A stretch of DNA of 64,000 bases from an uncultured Chlorobiaceae bacterium. Its GTDB lineage: Bacteria; Bacteroidota; Chlorobiia; Chlorobiales; Chlorobiaceae. The notes under the pieces are model-generated. The model was not told the DNA's origin. It did not search any database and was given only the letters and a program-made list of their open reading frames with translations. Numbering within the stretch: position 1 is the stretch's first letter; every line of letters starts with the position of its first letter. Below are positions 34,824 through 44,029 of the stretch, in pieces. The stretch is taken from NCBI GenBank assembly GCA_903887845.1, contig CAISRC010000122.1, positions 1 to 64,000 on the forward strand, read 5' to 3'. A program made the position numbers and the translations under genes.

Positions 34824-35531
34824 ATGAGATTAGCTGTTAATATTGATCATATCGCCACCCTGCGGAATGCGCGGGGTGAACAGGAGCCTGACCCGGTGGC
34901 GGCCGCCCTGCTTGCTGAACAGGCCGGAGCGGCGGGCATAGTCTGCCACCTGCGCGAAGACCGCCGACACATCAAGGATAATGATCTGGCAAGACTCCGC
35001 CAGGCAGTTACCACCAAGCTTGACCTTGAGATGGCCATGACCACGGAGTTGCAGCAGATAGCCCTGAACACAAAGCCGGAGCTTATTACCCTGGTACCTG
35101 AAAAAAGGGAGGAACTCACCACGGAAGGGGGGTTTGATATTGTTCGTCACTTTGCAAGCCTGGTTGAATTTCTGAAACCATTCAAACCCGCAGGAATTGA
35201 GGTAAGCCTCTTTATTGAGCCCAACAGAAAAGCGGTCGACCTTGCCGCAGAGGCTGGCGCTGATCTTGTGGAGCTGCACACCGGGTTGTACGCCCTGAAA
35301 CAAGGTGATGAACAGAGTCTTGAACTGAAAAAAATCCGTGAGGTCGCTGCTTATGCAAAAAGCCTCGGTCTGAAGGTTGTTGCTGGTCATGGGCTGAACT
35401 ATAGCAACATCGCGCCATTCAGGGAGATTGCCGACATTGAGGAGGTGAGCATCGGCCATGCCATTATCGCCCGTGCCGTCATGACCGGCCTTGAGGAGGC
35501 GGTCAGGGAGATGATCCGAATCATCAAGTGA
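34824..35531 (+). CDS. pdxJ: Pyridoxine 5'-phosphate synthase
   Basis: Condenses 3-amino-2-oxopropyl phosphate with 1-deoxyxylulose 5-phosphate to pyridoxine 5'-phosphate, the last ring-forming step of DXP-dependent vitamin B6 synthesis. The 235-residue TIM barrel has the family start [17 protein letters not shown], the catalytic and phosphate-binding stretches HLREDRRHI and [10 protein letters not shown], and [12 protein letters not shown]. It needs 1-deoxyxylulose 5-phosphate, the product of the damaged dxs at the left edge. The stop overlaps the GTG start of the next gene. Confidence 0.95.
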   Translation: MRLAVNIDHIATLRNARGEQEPDPVAAALLAEQAGAAGIVCHLREDRRHIKDNDLARLRQAVTTKLDLEMAMTTELQQIALNTKPELITLVPEKREELTTEGGFDIVRHFASLVEFLKPFKPAGIEVSLFIEPNRKAVDLAAEAGADLVELHTGLYALKQGDEQSLELKKIREVAAYAKSLGLKVVAGHGLNYSNIAPFREIADIEEVSIGHAIIARAVMTGLEEAVREMIRIIK

Positions 35532-36244
35532 CCATTCCAATGACTGATACTGACATGAACCAGATTGCCATTATCCTTGCAACCGGCAACCGCGACAAGA
35601 TAAGGGAACTTCGTCCGCTGCTTGAAAATATTTCGCCTTTTTTCAGGGTCTTTGCGCTGCATGAAATTGGCGTCAAAGTCGACATTGAGGAGACCGAGAC
35701 GACGCTGGAGGGAAATGCACTGCTGAAGGCAAGAGCTATTTTTAACCTGCTTGCTGAACGGTTCCCCTTCATGATAGCGCTGTCCGACGATACCGGGCTG
35801 GAGGTTGGGTCCCTGAACGGCGCGCCTGGTGTCTATTCAGCGCGATATGCTCCCATGCCTGCGGGAGAGTCTCCGACATATACGGATAATGTCAGGCACC
35901 TGCTGCTGAGCATGAACGGCATTGCCGACAGAAGCGCCCGTTTCAGAAGCGTAATTGCCCTGAAAGGCTCTCTGCCTTCTTCGCAGGGCCCAATCCTGTT
36001 TGAAGAAACTGCCGATGGAGTTGTTCCCGGTTCCATAACCCTTGAACCAAAAGGTGACGGCGGATTTGGATATGACCCTGTCTTTCTTGTCGATTCCACC
36101 GGAAAAACATACGCTGAAATGAGTATGACAGAAAAAAACGCCCTCAGTCACCGCTCTCTTGCTGTCCAGAAAGCCATTGCCATCCTCAAGGAGATGCTTG
36201 CAGGACAGGGCATTCCGTCAACCGTTACCACTGCACCACTATGA
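35528..36244 (+). CDS. rdgB: RdgB/HAM1 non-canonical purine NTP pyrophosphatase
   Basis: Hydrolyses dITP, XTP and related deaminated nucleotides to prevent their incorporation. Family motifs are [14 protein letters not shown] near the N-terminus, [25 protein letters not shown], the [11 protein letters not shown] signature and [11 protein letters not shown] at the end. The start could be the GTG at 35528 overlapping pdxJ (238 residues) or the ATG at 35555 (MNQIAIIL), which fits the family's length better. The last bases overlap uppP by four. Confidence 0.93.
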   Translation: MTIPMTDTDMNQIAIILATGNRDKIRELRPLLENISPFFRVFALHEIGVKVDIEETETTLEGNALLKARAIFNLLAERFPFMIALSDDTGLEVGSLNGAPGVYSARYAPMPAGESPTYTDNVRHLLLSMNGIADRSARFRSVIALKGSLPSSQGPILFEETADGVVPGSITLEPKGDGGFGYDPVFLVDSTGKTYAEMSMTEKNALSHRSLAVQKAIAILKEMLAGQGIPSTVTTAPL

Positions 36245-37089
36245 CTCTTCCTGAAGCTGCTCTTCTCGGTATTGTTCAGGGACTGACGGAATTTCTTCCG
36301 GTCAGCAGCTCCGCCCATCTCAGAATTATTCCGGCTCTGGCAGGATGGGCTGATCCCGGAGCGGCTTTTACGGCGATTGTACAGATTGGCACTCTTGTTG
36401 CCGTTCTTCTCTATTTTCGGAAAGATATTGTGAGTATTGTCCGGGCTGTTGTCGCGGGAATGATGAAGGGTAAACCACTTGGAAGCACGGAAGCCAAAAT
36501 GGGATGGATGATTGCAGCCGGAACACTCCCGATTGTTGTTTTCGGTCTTCTTTTTAAGTCAGAGATTGAAACCAGCCTCCGTTCACTCTACTGGGTCAGC
36601 GGCGCCCTGATCGGCCTTGCCCTCATCCTCTCTCTTGCTGAAAGAAATATAAAGCGGCGACTTGAACAGGATCTGCCGCTGAAATCGATGAAAGAGATCG
36701 GTTGGAAAGAGGCTCTGCTGATCGGCCTGGCTCAAAGCGTTGCCCTTATACCCGGCTCATCGCGCTCGGGTGTCACCATTACCGGTGGGCTTTTCCTGAA
36801 TCTTTCCCGTGAGACCGCAGCCCGCTTTTCATTCCTGCTCTCACTCCCTTCGGTCTTTGCTGCCGCGATGCTGGAACTCTATAAAACATGGGGCGGCATC
36901 ACCTCCTCTCCTGACGGCATTACCAATATCATGATCGCAACCCTCACCGCCGGTATTGTCGGCTACGCATCGATTGCTTTTCTTCTCAACTATCTCAAAA
37001 AGCACACGACAACACTCTTTATTACCTATAGACTTGTGGCCGGTGCAGCCATTCTTTACCTCGTTACAACTGGTGTTCTGCAGCCGTAA
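36241..37089 (+). CDS. uppP: Undecaprenyl-diphosphatase
   Basis: Integral membrane phosphatase of the BacA/UppP family that recycles undecaprenyl diphosphate for peptidoglycan and O-antigen synthesis. The 282-residue protein has GLTEFLPVSSSAHLRI near the N-terminus and the second motif LIPGSSRSGVTIT near residue 175, with about eight membrane segments. It overlaps rdgB by ATGA and forms the last gene of the pdxJ-rdgB-uppP run. Confidence 0.95.
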   Translation: MTLPEAALLGIVQGLTEFLPVSSSAHLRIIPALAGWADPGAAFTAIVQIGTLVAVLLYFRKDIVSIVRAVVAGMMKGKPLGSTEAKMGWMIAAGTLPIVVFGLLFKSEIETSLRSLYWVSGALIGLALILSLAERNIKRRLEQDLPLKSMKEIGWKEALLIGLAQSVALIPGSSRSGVTITGGLFLNLSRETAARFSFLLSLPSVFAAAMLELYKTWGGITSSPDGITNIMIATLTAGIVGYASIAFLLNYLKKHTTTLFITYRLVAGAAILYLVTTGVLQP

Positions 37090-37206
37090 TCAAACAACGC
37101 ACAGAGCAACTTTTTAGCCCGAAAAATAATTCAAGTTTTCTCGAAAGCAGGCGGAAATTTTTTCTTATATACAAGTAATCTAAATTAACATATTAATTAG
37201 TCAGCC

Positions 37207-38070
37207 GTGCCATACAGCGTGTCAAGCGTAGGGCATAGTGGCTTTGAAAAAGCAGACTTACACATACACACGAAATGTTCGGACGGCATCTTTTCACCGA
37301 CAGAAATTATTGAGAAAGCAAAACTTGTCGGATTAAAGGCCATCAGCATTACTGACCATGATTCTGTTTTAGGTATTGAGAAAGCAAAGCCATTAGCCTT
37401 GGAGAAAGGTATTGAGCTTATTCCTGGTGTAGAGATGAGCTCAACCTACAAGGGCTATGATATTCATGTCCTTGGTTATTTTTTTGATTATCAGCATTCC
37501 GAGCTGAAAGAATATCTTGACCACTGCCGTCACCTGCGCACCGAAAGGGCTGAGCGCATGGTAAGCAAACTTGCCAAAATGGGTGTAAAAATCGGTATTG
37601 AGCAAATCATCGTCAAGGCCCAGAACGGCAGTGTGGGACGCCCCCATATTGCGGCAGTGCTGCAGGATGTCGGTTATGTGAAAAGCTTCAGCGAAGCATT
37701 CAGCAAATATCTCGGCTCACACAGTCCGGCTTATGTGAAAAGTATTGAGACGCATCCTGCTGATGTTATCAGGCTCATCAACAAGGCCTCAGGGCTCTCT
37801 TTTCTTGCTCATCCCGCGCAGAATGTTCCTGATGAAACACTGAAACAATTGATCACTTTCGGACTTGATGGCATTGAAATTGTCCATCCCTCTCATGATG
37901 CCTACAGGCAGAACTATTACCGTGAAATTGCCAATGAGTACTTTTTGCTTTTTTCGGGAGGTTCCGATTATCATGGCATGAGAGAGCGAGATGACGATGT
38001 TTTCGGCAAGGTAACGATCCCCTACGATTGGGTTAAGAAAATGAAAAGCCGACTTTTACACGCATTATGA
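37207..38070 (+). CDS. PHP-domain phosphoesterase
   Basis: Metal-dependent phosphoesterase of the PHP superfamily, TrpH/YciV (RNase AM-like) type. The 287-residue protein has the four PHP motifs: ADLHIHTKCSDG, ITDHDSVLG, PGVEMSS and a late SGGSDYHG. Close relatives act on 3',5'-nucleoside bisphosphates or as 5'-3' exonuclease, but the substrate is not readable here. GTG at 37207 is the only reasonable start. The 117-bp AT-rich gap upstream probably holds its promoter. Confidence 0.85.
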   Translation: MPYSVSSVGHSGFEKADLHIHTKCSDGIFSPTEIIEKAKLVGLKAISITDHDSVLGIEKAKPLALEKGIELIPGVEMSSTYKGYDIHVLGYFFDYQHSELKEYLDHCRHLRTERAERMVSKLAKMGVKIGIEQIIVKAQNGSVGRPHIAAVLQDVGYVKSFSEAFSKYLGSHSPAYVKSIETHPADVIRLINKASGLSFLAHPAQNVPDETLKQLITFGLDGIEIVHPSHDAYRQNYYREIANEYFLLFSGGSDYHGMRERDDDVFGKVTIPYDWVKKMKSRLLHAL

Positions 38071-38113
38071 AAACAAAACGCTTTCAGGCTTTACACCTCA
38101 TTGCTCCCTTTCT

Positions 38114-38908
38114 ATGCCAGTAACGTTCATTCAAATTCTGGGCAAAAAGCTTGTCCTGCAACTGAAAGCTTTTTTCCTCACGATGCAGGAATTTTTTATT
38201 TTTTCGGTCAGGGCATTTATGTCCTTTCCAAAAATAATCCGGTACTGGCGTGATGTGCTTGATCAGGCCACGATATGCGGTACGGACTCGATTCCCATTG
38301 TGCTGGTCAGCGCTATTTCCATAGGCGCATTGCTTGCCATTGAGGTGGGAAACCTGCTTGAAGACTTCGGAGCAAAAACAATGCTTGGACGTTCTACAGC
38401 GCTCACCGTGATTCGTGAACTCGGACCGCTGTTGATGGGTCTCATGCTCTCCGCACGGTTTGGATCAAGAAACGGCGCTGAACTCGGGGCAATGCAGATA
38501 TCAGAACAGATTGATGCACTTAGAGCCTTCGGCACTGACCCCATAGCGAAACTTGTCATGCCCAGGCTTGTTGCGGCACTTATCATGTTTCTGCCCTTGA
38601 CCGCACTCTCGGACTTTGCCGGACTTCAAAGTGCATCATACATGGCTGAACACTACCACCGGATTGATCCTGGAATATTCTGGAACGCCGTCTATCCCCG
38701 ACTTGTCGCCAAAGACTTTGTGGTAGGGTTCCTGAAAGCCCCGGTCTTTGCCGTCATTATAACCCTTGTCAGCAGTTTCAATGGCTTTTCTGCAAGAGGA
38801 GGAACCGCAGGTGTCGGGCGTTCGACCATTAAAGGCATTGTTGTTTCATCAGGACTTGTCCTGATTGCCAATTTCTACGTTTCAAAGATAGTGCTGGAAA
38901 ACATGTAA
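38114..38908 (+). CDS. mlaE: MlaE-family ABC transporter permease
   Basis: Inner-membrane permease of an Mla-like lipid transporter that keeps the outer membrane asymmetric by moving phospholipids. The 264-residue protein has the MlaE pattern RELGPLLMGLMLSARFGSRNGAELGAMQISEQIDALRAFGTDP, the conserved cytoplasmic loop, and about five membrane segments. It is followed after 5 bp by the ATPase and then the MCE protein, giving the usual E-F-D order. Confidence 0.9.
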   Translation: MPVTFIQILGKKLVLQLKAFFLTMQEFFIFSVRAFMSFPKIIRYWRDVLDQATICGTDSIPIVLVSAISIGALLAIEVGNLLEDFGAKTMLGRSTALTVIRELGPLLMGLMLSARFGSRNGAELGAMQISEQIDALRAFGTDPIAKLVMPRLVAALIMFLPLTALSDFAGLQSASYMAEHYHRIDPGIFWNAVYPRLVAKDFVVGFLKAPVFAVIITLVSSFNGFSARGGTAGVGRSTIKGIVVSSGLVLIANFYVSKIVLENM

Positions 38909-38913
38909 TCTCC

Positions 38914-39648
38914 ATGATTGAATTACGAAAGGTCGGTTTAAAATATGGCGACAAGGAGATTCTTAAAAACGTCTCCCTTACTGTCGAGGACAACACGATC
39001 AAGGCAATCCTTGGACCAAGCGGCGTCGGAAAAAGTACGATTCTCAAACTGATGCTCGGTCTTATAAAACCGAACAGCGGACAGGTTCTTGTTGACGGCA
39101 CCGATATTACCAACATGAAGGAGACCAGCCTTTACAATATACGGCGAAAGATGGGGATGGTTTTTCAGGGAAATGCGCTCTTTGACTCGTTGACCATCAG
39201 CCAGAATCTTGGCTTCTTTCTTCGTGAAAACATGAAACTCCCGGAGGAAGAGATCAGCCGAAAAGTAGCCGAACAGATCCAGTTCGCCGGGCTTGAAGGC
39301 TATGAAGATCAGCTTCCAGAAAGTTTGAGTGGGGGAATGCGCCGAAGAGTTGCCATAGGAAGAGCGCTGATCTTTAAACCGCATATGATCCTTTTTGATG
39401 AACCAACGGCAGGGCTTGACCCGGTCAGCTCAAAAAAAATACTTTCTCTCATCAGCTCCCTGCGCCATAATAACAACCTCGGGGCAGTCATTGTCACCCA
39501 TATTATCGATGATGTTTTCAATGTCGCAGACTCCGTTGCCGTGCTCTACCAGGGCGAAATTATTTTTGACGATGTGACTGAAAAACTTTACGAGGCTGAG
39601 CACCCGTTTATACGTTCTATTCTTTCCGACAAAATTCTTGAATTATAA
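38914..39648 (+). CDS. mlaF: MlaF-family ABC transporter ATPase
   Basis: Cytoplasmic ATPase driving the Mla-like lipid transporter. The 244-residue protein has Walker A GPSGVGKST, signature LSGGMRRRVAIGRAL and Walker B MILFDEPTAGLDP, all intact. It lies between the permease and the MCE protein and shows no unusual feature. Confidence 0.93.
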   Translation: MIELRKVGLKYGDKEILKNVSLTVEDNTIKAILGPSGVGKSTILKLMLGLIKPNSGQVLVDGTDITNMKETSLYNIRRKMGMVFQGNALFDSLTISQNLGFFLRENMKLPEEEISRKVAEQIQFAGLEGYEDQLPESLSGGMRRRVAIGRALIFKPHMILFDEPTAGLDPVSSKKILSLISSLRHNNNLGAVIVTHIIDDVFNVADSVAVLYQGEIIFDDVTEKLYEAEHPFIRSILSDKILEL

Positions 39649-39672
39649 CGTTCACTTAAGACTTTCACCCGT

Positions 39673-40551
39673 ATGAAAAATCCGAACGCTTTGAAATGGA
39701 GCGACCTGAAAACCGGTATTTTTTTTGTTTTTGGCATCGGTTTTGCTGCCTATATGGGACTGGTTATCGGTAAAAACACCAATCTCTTTTCCGGTGTGAC
39801 GACCATAAAAATTGTGTCGAGAGATGTGCAGAGTCTTGCTGAAAACAACTTTGTCTCTGTCTCCGGTAAAAAAATAGGCACGGTTTCAAAAATGGATTTT
39901 TTCAGACGGAACGACTCGCTTTTTGTCGTTGCCTCCCTCCGGCTGAAAAATGAGTTCGCACCACTCGTCACAAAGGATGCCAAAGCCACTATCAAATCTC
40001 TGGGTGTGCTGGGCGACAAGTACGTTGATATCACGACAGGTAGAGGAGTTCCGGTTCAAAACGGAGATTATATCCCCCTTGAGACCGAAGAAGGCATGGC
40101 AAGCCTCACGGGCAATGCCAACAACGCTTTTGTCAAAATAAATGAGCTTCTCGATCACCTGAACAGCGGCAAAGGTATGGCTGGCAGGTTGATCTCTGAC
40201 GAAAAAATGGGAACCGAGTTGGCCGAAACGGTCAGCAGCCTGAAAACCACAACCACTGAGCTTTCGAAACTCACGCAGAAAGCCTCCAATGGATCAGGTC
40301 TTCTTCCGAAGCTCCTTAATGACAAGGCAATGGCAAAAAATACCGAAGAGACGCTTGAACATCTTAACCAGGTAGCCTTGAAAACAGAATCACTGATGAC
40401 CAAACTCAACAATGACAAGGGCACTCTGGCGCAGCTTTCTTCCAATCCGGTGCTCTATAATAACCTGTCACGGACACTCTCTTCGCTGGATTCTGTGCTT
40501 GTCGACCTGAAGGCGCACCCGAATCGTTATGTCAAGTTCTCGTTCTTTTAA
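39673..40551 (+). CDS. mlaD: MlaD-family MCE protein
   Basis: Periplasmic substrate-binding protein, anchored by one N-terminal membrane helix (about residues 14-32), that forms the hexameric lipid channel of Mla systems. The MCE domain spans about 35-120 (VSVSGKKIGTVSKMDFF, AKATIKSLGVLGDKYVDI). The long helical C-terminus (about 150-285) resembles the extended helices of larger MCE proteins. It completes the mlaEFD-like operon. Confidence 0.85.
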   Translation: MKNPNALKWSDLKTGIFFVFGIGFAAYMGLVIGKNTNLFSGVTTIKIVSRDVQSLAENNFVSVSGKKIGTVSKMDFFRRNDSLFVVASLRLKNEFAPLVTKDAKATIKSLGVLGDKYVDITTGRGVPVQNGDYIPLETEEGMASLTGNANNAFVKINELLDHLNSGKGMAGRLISDEKMGTELAETVSSLKTTTTELSKLTQKASNGSGLLPKLLNDKAMAKNTEETLEHLNQVALKTESLMTKLNNDKGTLAQLSSNPVLYNNLSRTLSSLDSVLVDLKAHPNRYVKFSFF

Positions 40552-40565
40552 CGGCAGAAAGCTCT

Positions 40566-41732
40566 ATGCAATTGCTTCGCGTCCTTATTTTCTCATGCAT
40601 GATTTTTGCGGGTTTGACCGTATCGCTCCCGGCAGAGCTCAAGGCTTATGATTTCAAACCTCTTGAAGCCGTTGTTGAGCACGCGATAAGCGACACTGTT
40701 TTTCCCGGAGCAAGTCTTGCCGTTCTCTACAAGGGAAAGGTTGTGTTTCACAAGGCTTTCGGCAGAATGACCTATAGCCCAGAAAGCGCTGCCGTTGATA
40801 CGACAACCATGTACGACCTTGCTTCTCTGACCAAAGCTGTTGTCACCACCAGTATTGTCATGCAGCTTGTCGAACGGGATTCGCTCTCACTTCGGGCACC
40901 AGTCGCAAGGTATTTGCCGGATTTTGCAAAAAACGGCAAAGGAAAGGTCACAATCGAGCAGCTTCTGCGACACACCTCTGGCTTGAGAGCCCACACTTAT
41001 TTTTCAAAAAGCTGCGAGACCCCGGAAGAGCTCTTCAATACCATTGCCGCCGATACCCTCCTCTCTGCACCAGGCAAAACAACTCTTTACAGTGATCTCG
41101 GCTTCATGCTCCTTGGAAAAATTATTGAAACCATTTCGGAAAAATCGTTGGCATCAAACTTCCATGAGCGATTTGCGGCACCCCTCAGGATGCAATCAAG
41201 CATGTTTACCCCGCCACCATCACTCATCCGGCGTATTGCTCCTGTAGAGAAAGATACACTCTGGCCGTTCAGAAGAGAGCGTCCACTGGTTCATGACCAG
41301 AATGCCGCGCTCCTTGGAGGAGTTGCCGGTCATGCCGGATTGTATGCAACAACCGGAGATCTGCTGCTTATGACAGCTATGATGATGAACGACGGGAGCC
41401 TCAACGGCCAAGTCTATTTCCGCCCGGCCACACTGAGAACATTTCTCGCACGGAGCAACTCTCCGAGAGCATTGGGTTGGGATTTGCGTTCTCCTGAGGG
41501 ACACTCCTCAGCAGGAGACTTTTTTTCAAATTCTTCTTACGGTCACCTCGGCTTTACCGGAACCAGCATCTGGATTGACCCTGAAAAAAAAATTGCCGTC
41601 ATTCTGCTCAGCAACAGGGTCTACCCGACATCAGACAACATCAAAATCCGCACGTTCCGTCCACTGCTTCACAACACTGTCGTGCAGTGCCTGAGGTTGG
41701 TCAGGCAAACAAACCTTCCATCGGCACAATAG
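40566..41732 (+). CDS. Beta-lactamase-family serine hydrolase
   Basis: Secreted or periplasmic serine hydrolase of the class C beta-lactamase/esterase fold. A signal peptide is visible at about 1-27. The catalytic SxxK is SLTK (near residue 88-91), the second motif is YSD (in TTLYSDLGFMLLG), and the third is HLGFTGTS. The KTG-type triad is thus HLG, as in many esterase-like members, so penicillin resistance is not implied. It lies 14 bp after mlaD in the same direction. Its 3' end overlaps the convergent crtU-like gene by 32 bp. Confidence 0.85.
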   Translation: MQLLRVLIFSCMIFAGLTVSLPAELKAYDFKPLEAVVEHAISDTVFPGASLAVLYKGKVVFHKAFGRMTYSPESAAVDTTTMYDLASLTKAVVTTSIVMQLVERDSLSLRAPVARYLPDFAKNGKGKVTIEQLLRHTSGLRAHTYFSKSCETPEELFNTIAADTLLSAPGKTTLYSDLGFMLLGKIIETISEKSLASNFHERFAAPLRMQSSMFTPPPSLIRRIAPVEKDTLWPFRRERPLVHDQNAALLGGVAGHAGLYATTGDLLLMTAMMMNDGSLNGQVYFRPATLRTFLARSNSPRALGWDLRSPEGHSSAGDFFSNSSYGHLGFTGTSIWIDPEKKIAVILLSNRVYPTSDNIKIRTFRPLLHNTVVQCLRLVRQTNLPSAQ

Positions 41733-43632
41733 GAAGAGGGGTGGGTTTCAACGATTCCTGCCGGAAAATGGCGTTGGCAGCCATGCGTCCGGTAAAGGCC
41801 GCCGCCTCCATAAGAAAAACTGGAGCATCAACTTTTACCCAGTCTCCAGCAAAAAAAAGGTTGGAGAAGGGCGTTACAAGCCCGGGACGACGGGCGTGAT
41901 CTCCCGGAGCCCAGCGGGTAAAATTAGACTGTTGCATAAAGAGTTCGTGCAGGATTATGGCATCTTTTGATTCCGGAAATAAAAGATGCAGCTCCTGAAG
42001 CATCGTTACCTTGATCTCCTCTTCTGGCCTGATATCCTTTGGCGCAATGGCGTAGGCATGCATTTCAACAACACAGCCTCCATGCTTTTTTGCCCATGAA
42101 ATATACGGCTCCTGGAAATGAGAATAGAGAGAGACAGAATCGGTATAGGTATAACCCGAAACGGTATAGAATGGAAACTCTGCCGTAGGAAGCGGCCGAT
42201 CAATCCAGAGGCGGTAGACCGCATAGGGATCAGCCTCCCCGAGGGAAGCGACGTGCGACTCAAACTCAGGATGAGGCAACTGCGAAGCCTTTATCAACTT
42301 TTTGGTACCCCGTACGTCAGAAGCTACCACACAATAATCACAAGCCAACAACTCCGCCTCTCCCCCGTTAGAATCCTTTTCACGGCTCACCATAAGCACG
42401 CCCCCTTCAAGTGCAACAGCAAGCCTGGCAAGGGAAGCCTTGGGCGGGCCACTCACTGGAGTCCCTGATGCATTATATTTGCCAGCATGGCAGGGACAAA
42501 AAAAGCCACCAGTCAAGGCATCAGGAGCAACAGGACATCCCATGTGTGTGCAACGCCCATCATAAGCAACATAACCGGCACCTTTTCGAGCTATCATAAT
42601 CGGCACACCTTCAGTAGTAAGATAAGCGGCAAATCCCTCTTGATGAACCGTATCAGGATCAAGACGCAAGAAAAGCGGGGTGCCGCTTTCCGGCGAGTCA
42701 ACAACAACCCCGACAACCTTCTTTTCATTGACCTTCATGCTTCTTGCCGTACTTCCCTTCCGAAGCTTCACCCCAAGCTGCTCCAGTCTGGTCTCGAGTG
42801 GCTTGATGAGAGCAGTCATACAATCGAGATTCGTTATTTTAAAGGAAAGTCCTTCCGGGCTGCCCATAAAATAAAAATGAAAATATCGGAGAGCTTCGGC
42901 TGCCGACAACATCTCCATGCGATTCATCGTCGCATCAGAAAAAGGGTGCAGCACCGTATCAACAAAGGCGGGCAAAGCCTCTCCTCTGCGACAATAGGTC
43001 ATGAAATCAATCGAATCATACTTGCTGAACGTTTTTTTGTACTCGTATCGGAACATCTCCCCCATTGAGGGCAATCCTTTGGAATTTTTCAGAAGGGAGA
43101 TCAAGTCAAGTCTGCGTGACTGCCCTACAATAGAGAGCACATTGAGAGGGAATAATTTCGGTGTCTGACCGAATACCTCTTCAGGAGAATTTTTAAACAT
43201 CACAGGATATCCGGGAGAGTCTGAAAAAACCTCCTGCTTTACACCAGCAGAGGCAAACATCTCATTGAGATTGTAGTACTGGTCAAAAAAGCCGTGAAAC
43301 CCGTGCTCCACAGGAAAACGTTCACCAAGAGCATCAAGATCCCAGCCGGTAAGTTTGCCGCCAAGGGCCGCAGAAGACTCGAGCAGGGTCACTTCAAAAC
43401 CCCTGCGAGCAAGTTCAAGAGAGGCGCTGATACCCGCCAGACCACCTCCAATGACCACCACTTTTTTTGATACGTCGAGTCTCTCTTTCCCTTCCGCTCC
43501 CTTGGCATCACTACCATAAAACTCTTTTCTCGGTTGGTAATATCCAATAAGCCCGGTTGTGCCTGCTACTGCAACACCGGCACCAATACCAGCGCGCATC
43601 AGTAGTTTCTTTATAAACTCACGTCGTTCCAT
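41701..43632 (-). CDS. crtU: FAD-dependent carotenoid desaturase/methyltransferase with Rieske domain, CrtU-like
   Basis: Enzyme expected to convert beta- or gamma-carotene rings to aromatic rings (chlorobactene/isorenieratene). The 643-residue protein has a Tat-like start RREFIKK with a hydrophobic stretch, an FAD-binding GGGLAGISAS near residue 60, the amine-oxidase-type body, and a Rieske [2Fe-2S] insert with CTHMGC and CPCHAGKY near 370-395. I recall green sulfur bacterial CrtU having this Rieske insertion. It could also be another carotenoid isomerase/dehydrogenase of the family. It is read toward the preceding hydrolase. Confidence 0.65.
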   Translation of the reverse strand: MERREFIKKLLMRAGIGAGVAVAGTTGLIGYYQPRKEFYGSDAKGAEGKERLDVSKKVVVIGGGLAGISASLELARRGFEVTLLESSAALGGKLTGWDLDALGERFPVEHGFHGFFDQYYNLNEMFASAGVKQEVFSDSPGYPVMFKNSPEEVFGQTPKLFPLNVLSIVGQSRRLDLISLLKNSKGLPSMGEMFRYEYKKTFSKYDSIDFMTYCRRGEALPAFVDTVLHPFSDATMNRMEMLSAAEALRYFHFYFMGSPEGLSFKITNLDCMTALIKPLETRLEQLGVKLRKGSTARSMKVNEKKVVGVVVDSPESGTPLFLRLDPDTVHQEGFAAYLTTEGVPIMIARKGAGYVAYDGRCTHMGCPVAPDALTGGFFCPCHAGKYNASGTPVSGPPKASLARLAVALEGGVLMVSREKDSNGGEAELLACDYCVVASDVRGTKKLIKASQLPHPEFESHVASLGEADPYAVYRLWIDRPLPTAEFPFYTVSGYTYTDSVSLYSHFQEPYISWAKKHGGCVVEMHAYAIAPKDIRPEEEIKVTMLQELHLLFPESKDAIILHELFMQQSNFTRWAPGDHARRPGLVTPFSNLFFAGDWVKVDAPVFLMEAAAFTGRMAANAIFRQESLKPTPLPIVPMEGLFA

Positions 43633-43733
43633 AACAGTGAAAAGAGCGTTAACCCGTTGAAAATCAATATCCTGAAGTGTACGACTATTTTAACGATAAA
43701 CGTCGTATGAGCAACCCTTCGATGAAAATGCAT

Positions 43734-44012
43734 TTACAACAGCTCCTTTTTCGGAAATTTCAGAAACGACCTGAACAGTTCGTACAAAAAATGGAACGAA
43801 TTATTGACCGAATGTTCGATGTGGTGAAATGCTTCAGGAATCTGACCCCCGCTAACAAAGAGATAAGCTGCATAAAGCACAAGAACAGCAGCTATTACAA
43901 GTAAAATCTGTACAATTTTTTTAAGAAAGGAGAACAGAATCATAACAGCGACAATGACGGCAAAGATAAACAACACCGGATGGTGGGCAAGATAATCAAC
44001 AGCTTTTTCCAT
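43734..44012 (-). CDS. Small membrane protein of unknown function
   Basis: A 92-residue protein with two adjacent hydrophobic segments (about 12-30 and 33-53) and an amphipathic C-terminal half. No family is recognised. It starts 17 bp downstream of lpxB, so it may be co-transcribed with it. The coding assignment rests on length, hydrophobic pattern and close spacing. Confidence 0.55.
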   Translation of the reverse strand: MEKAVDYLAHHPVLFIFAVIVAVMILFSFLKKIVQILLVIAAVLVLYAAYLFVSGGQIPEAFHHIEHSVNNSFHFLYELFRSFLKFPKKELL

Positions 44013-44029
44013 AGGAGCACGTTTTTCGT

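Noticed and set aside
34830-35540. 236-codon minus-strand frame
   Set aside because: Shadow of pdxJ, whose sequence matches its family over the full length.
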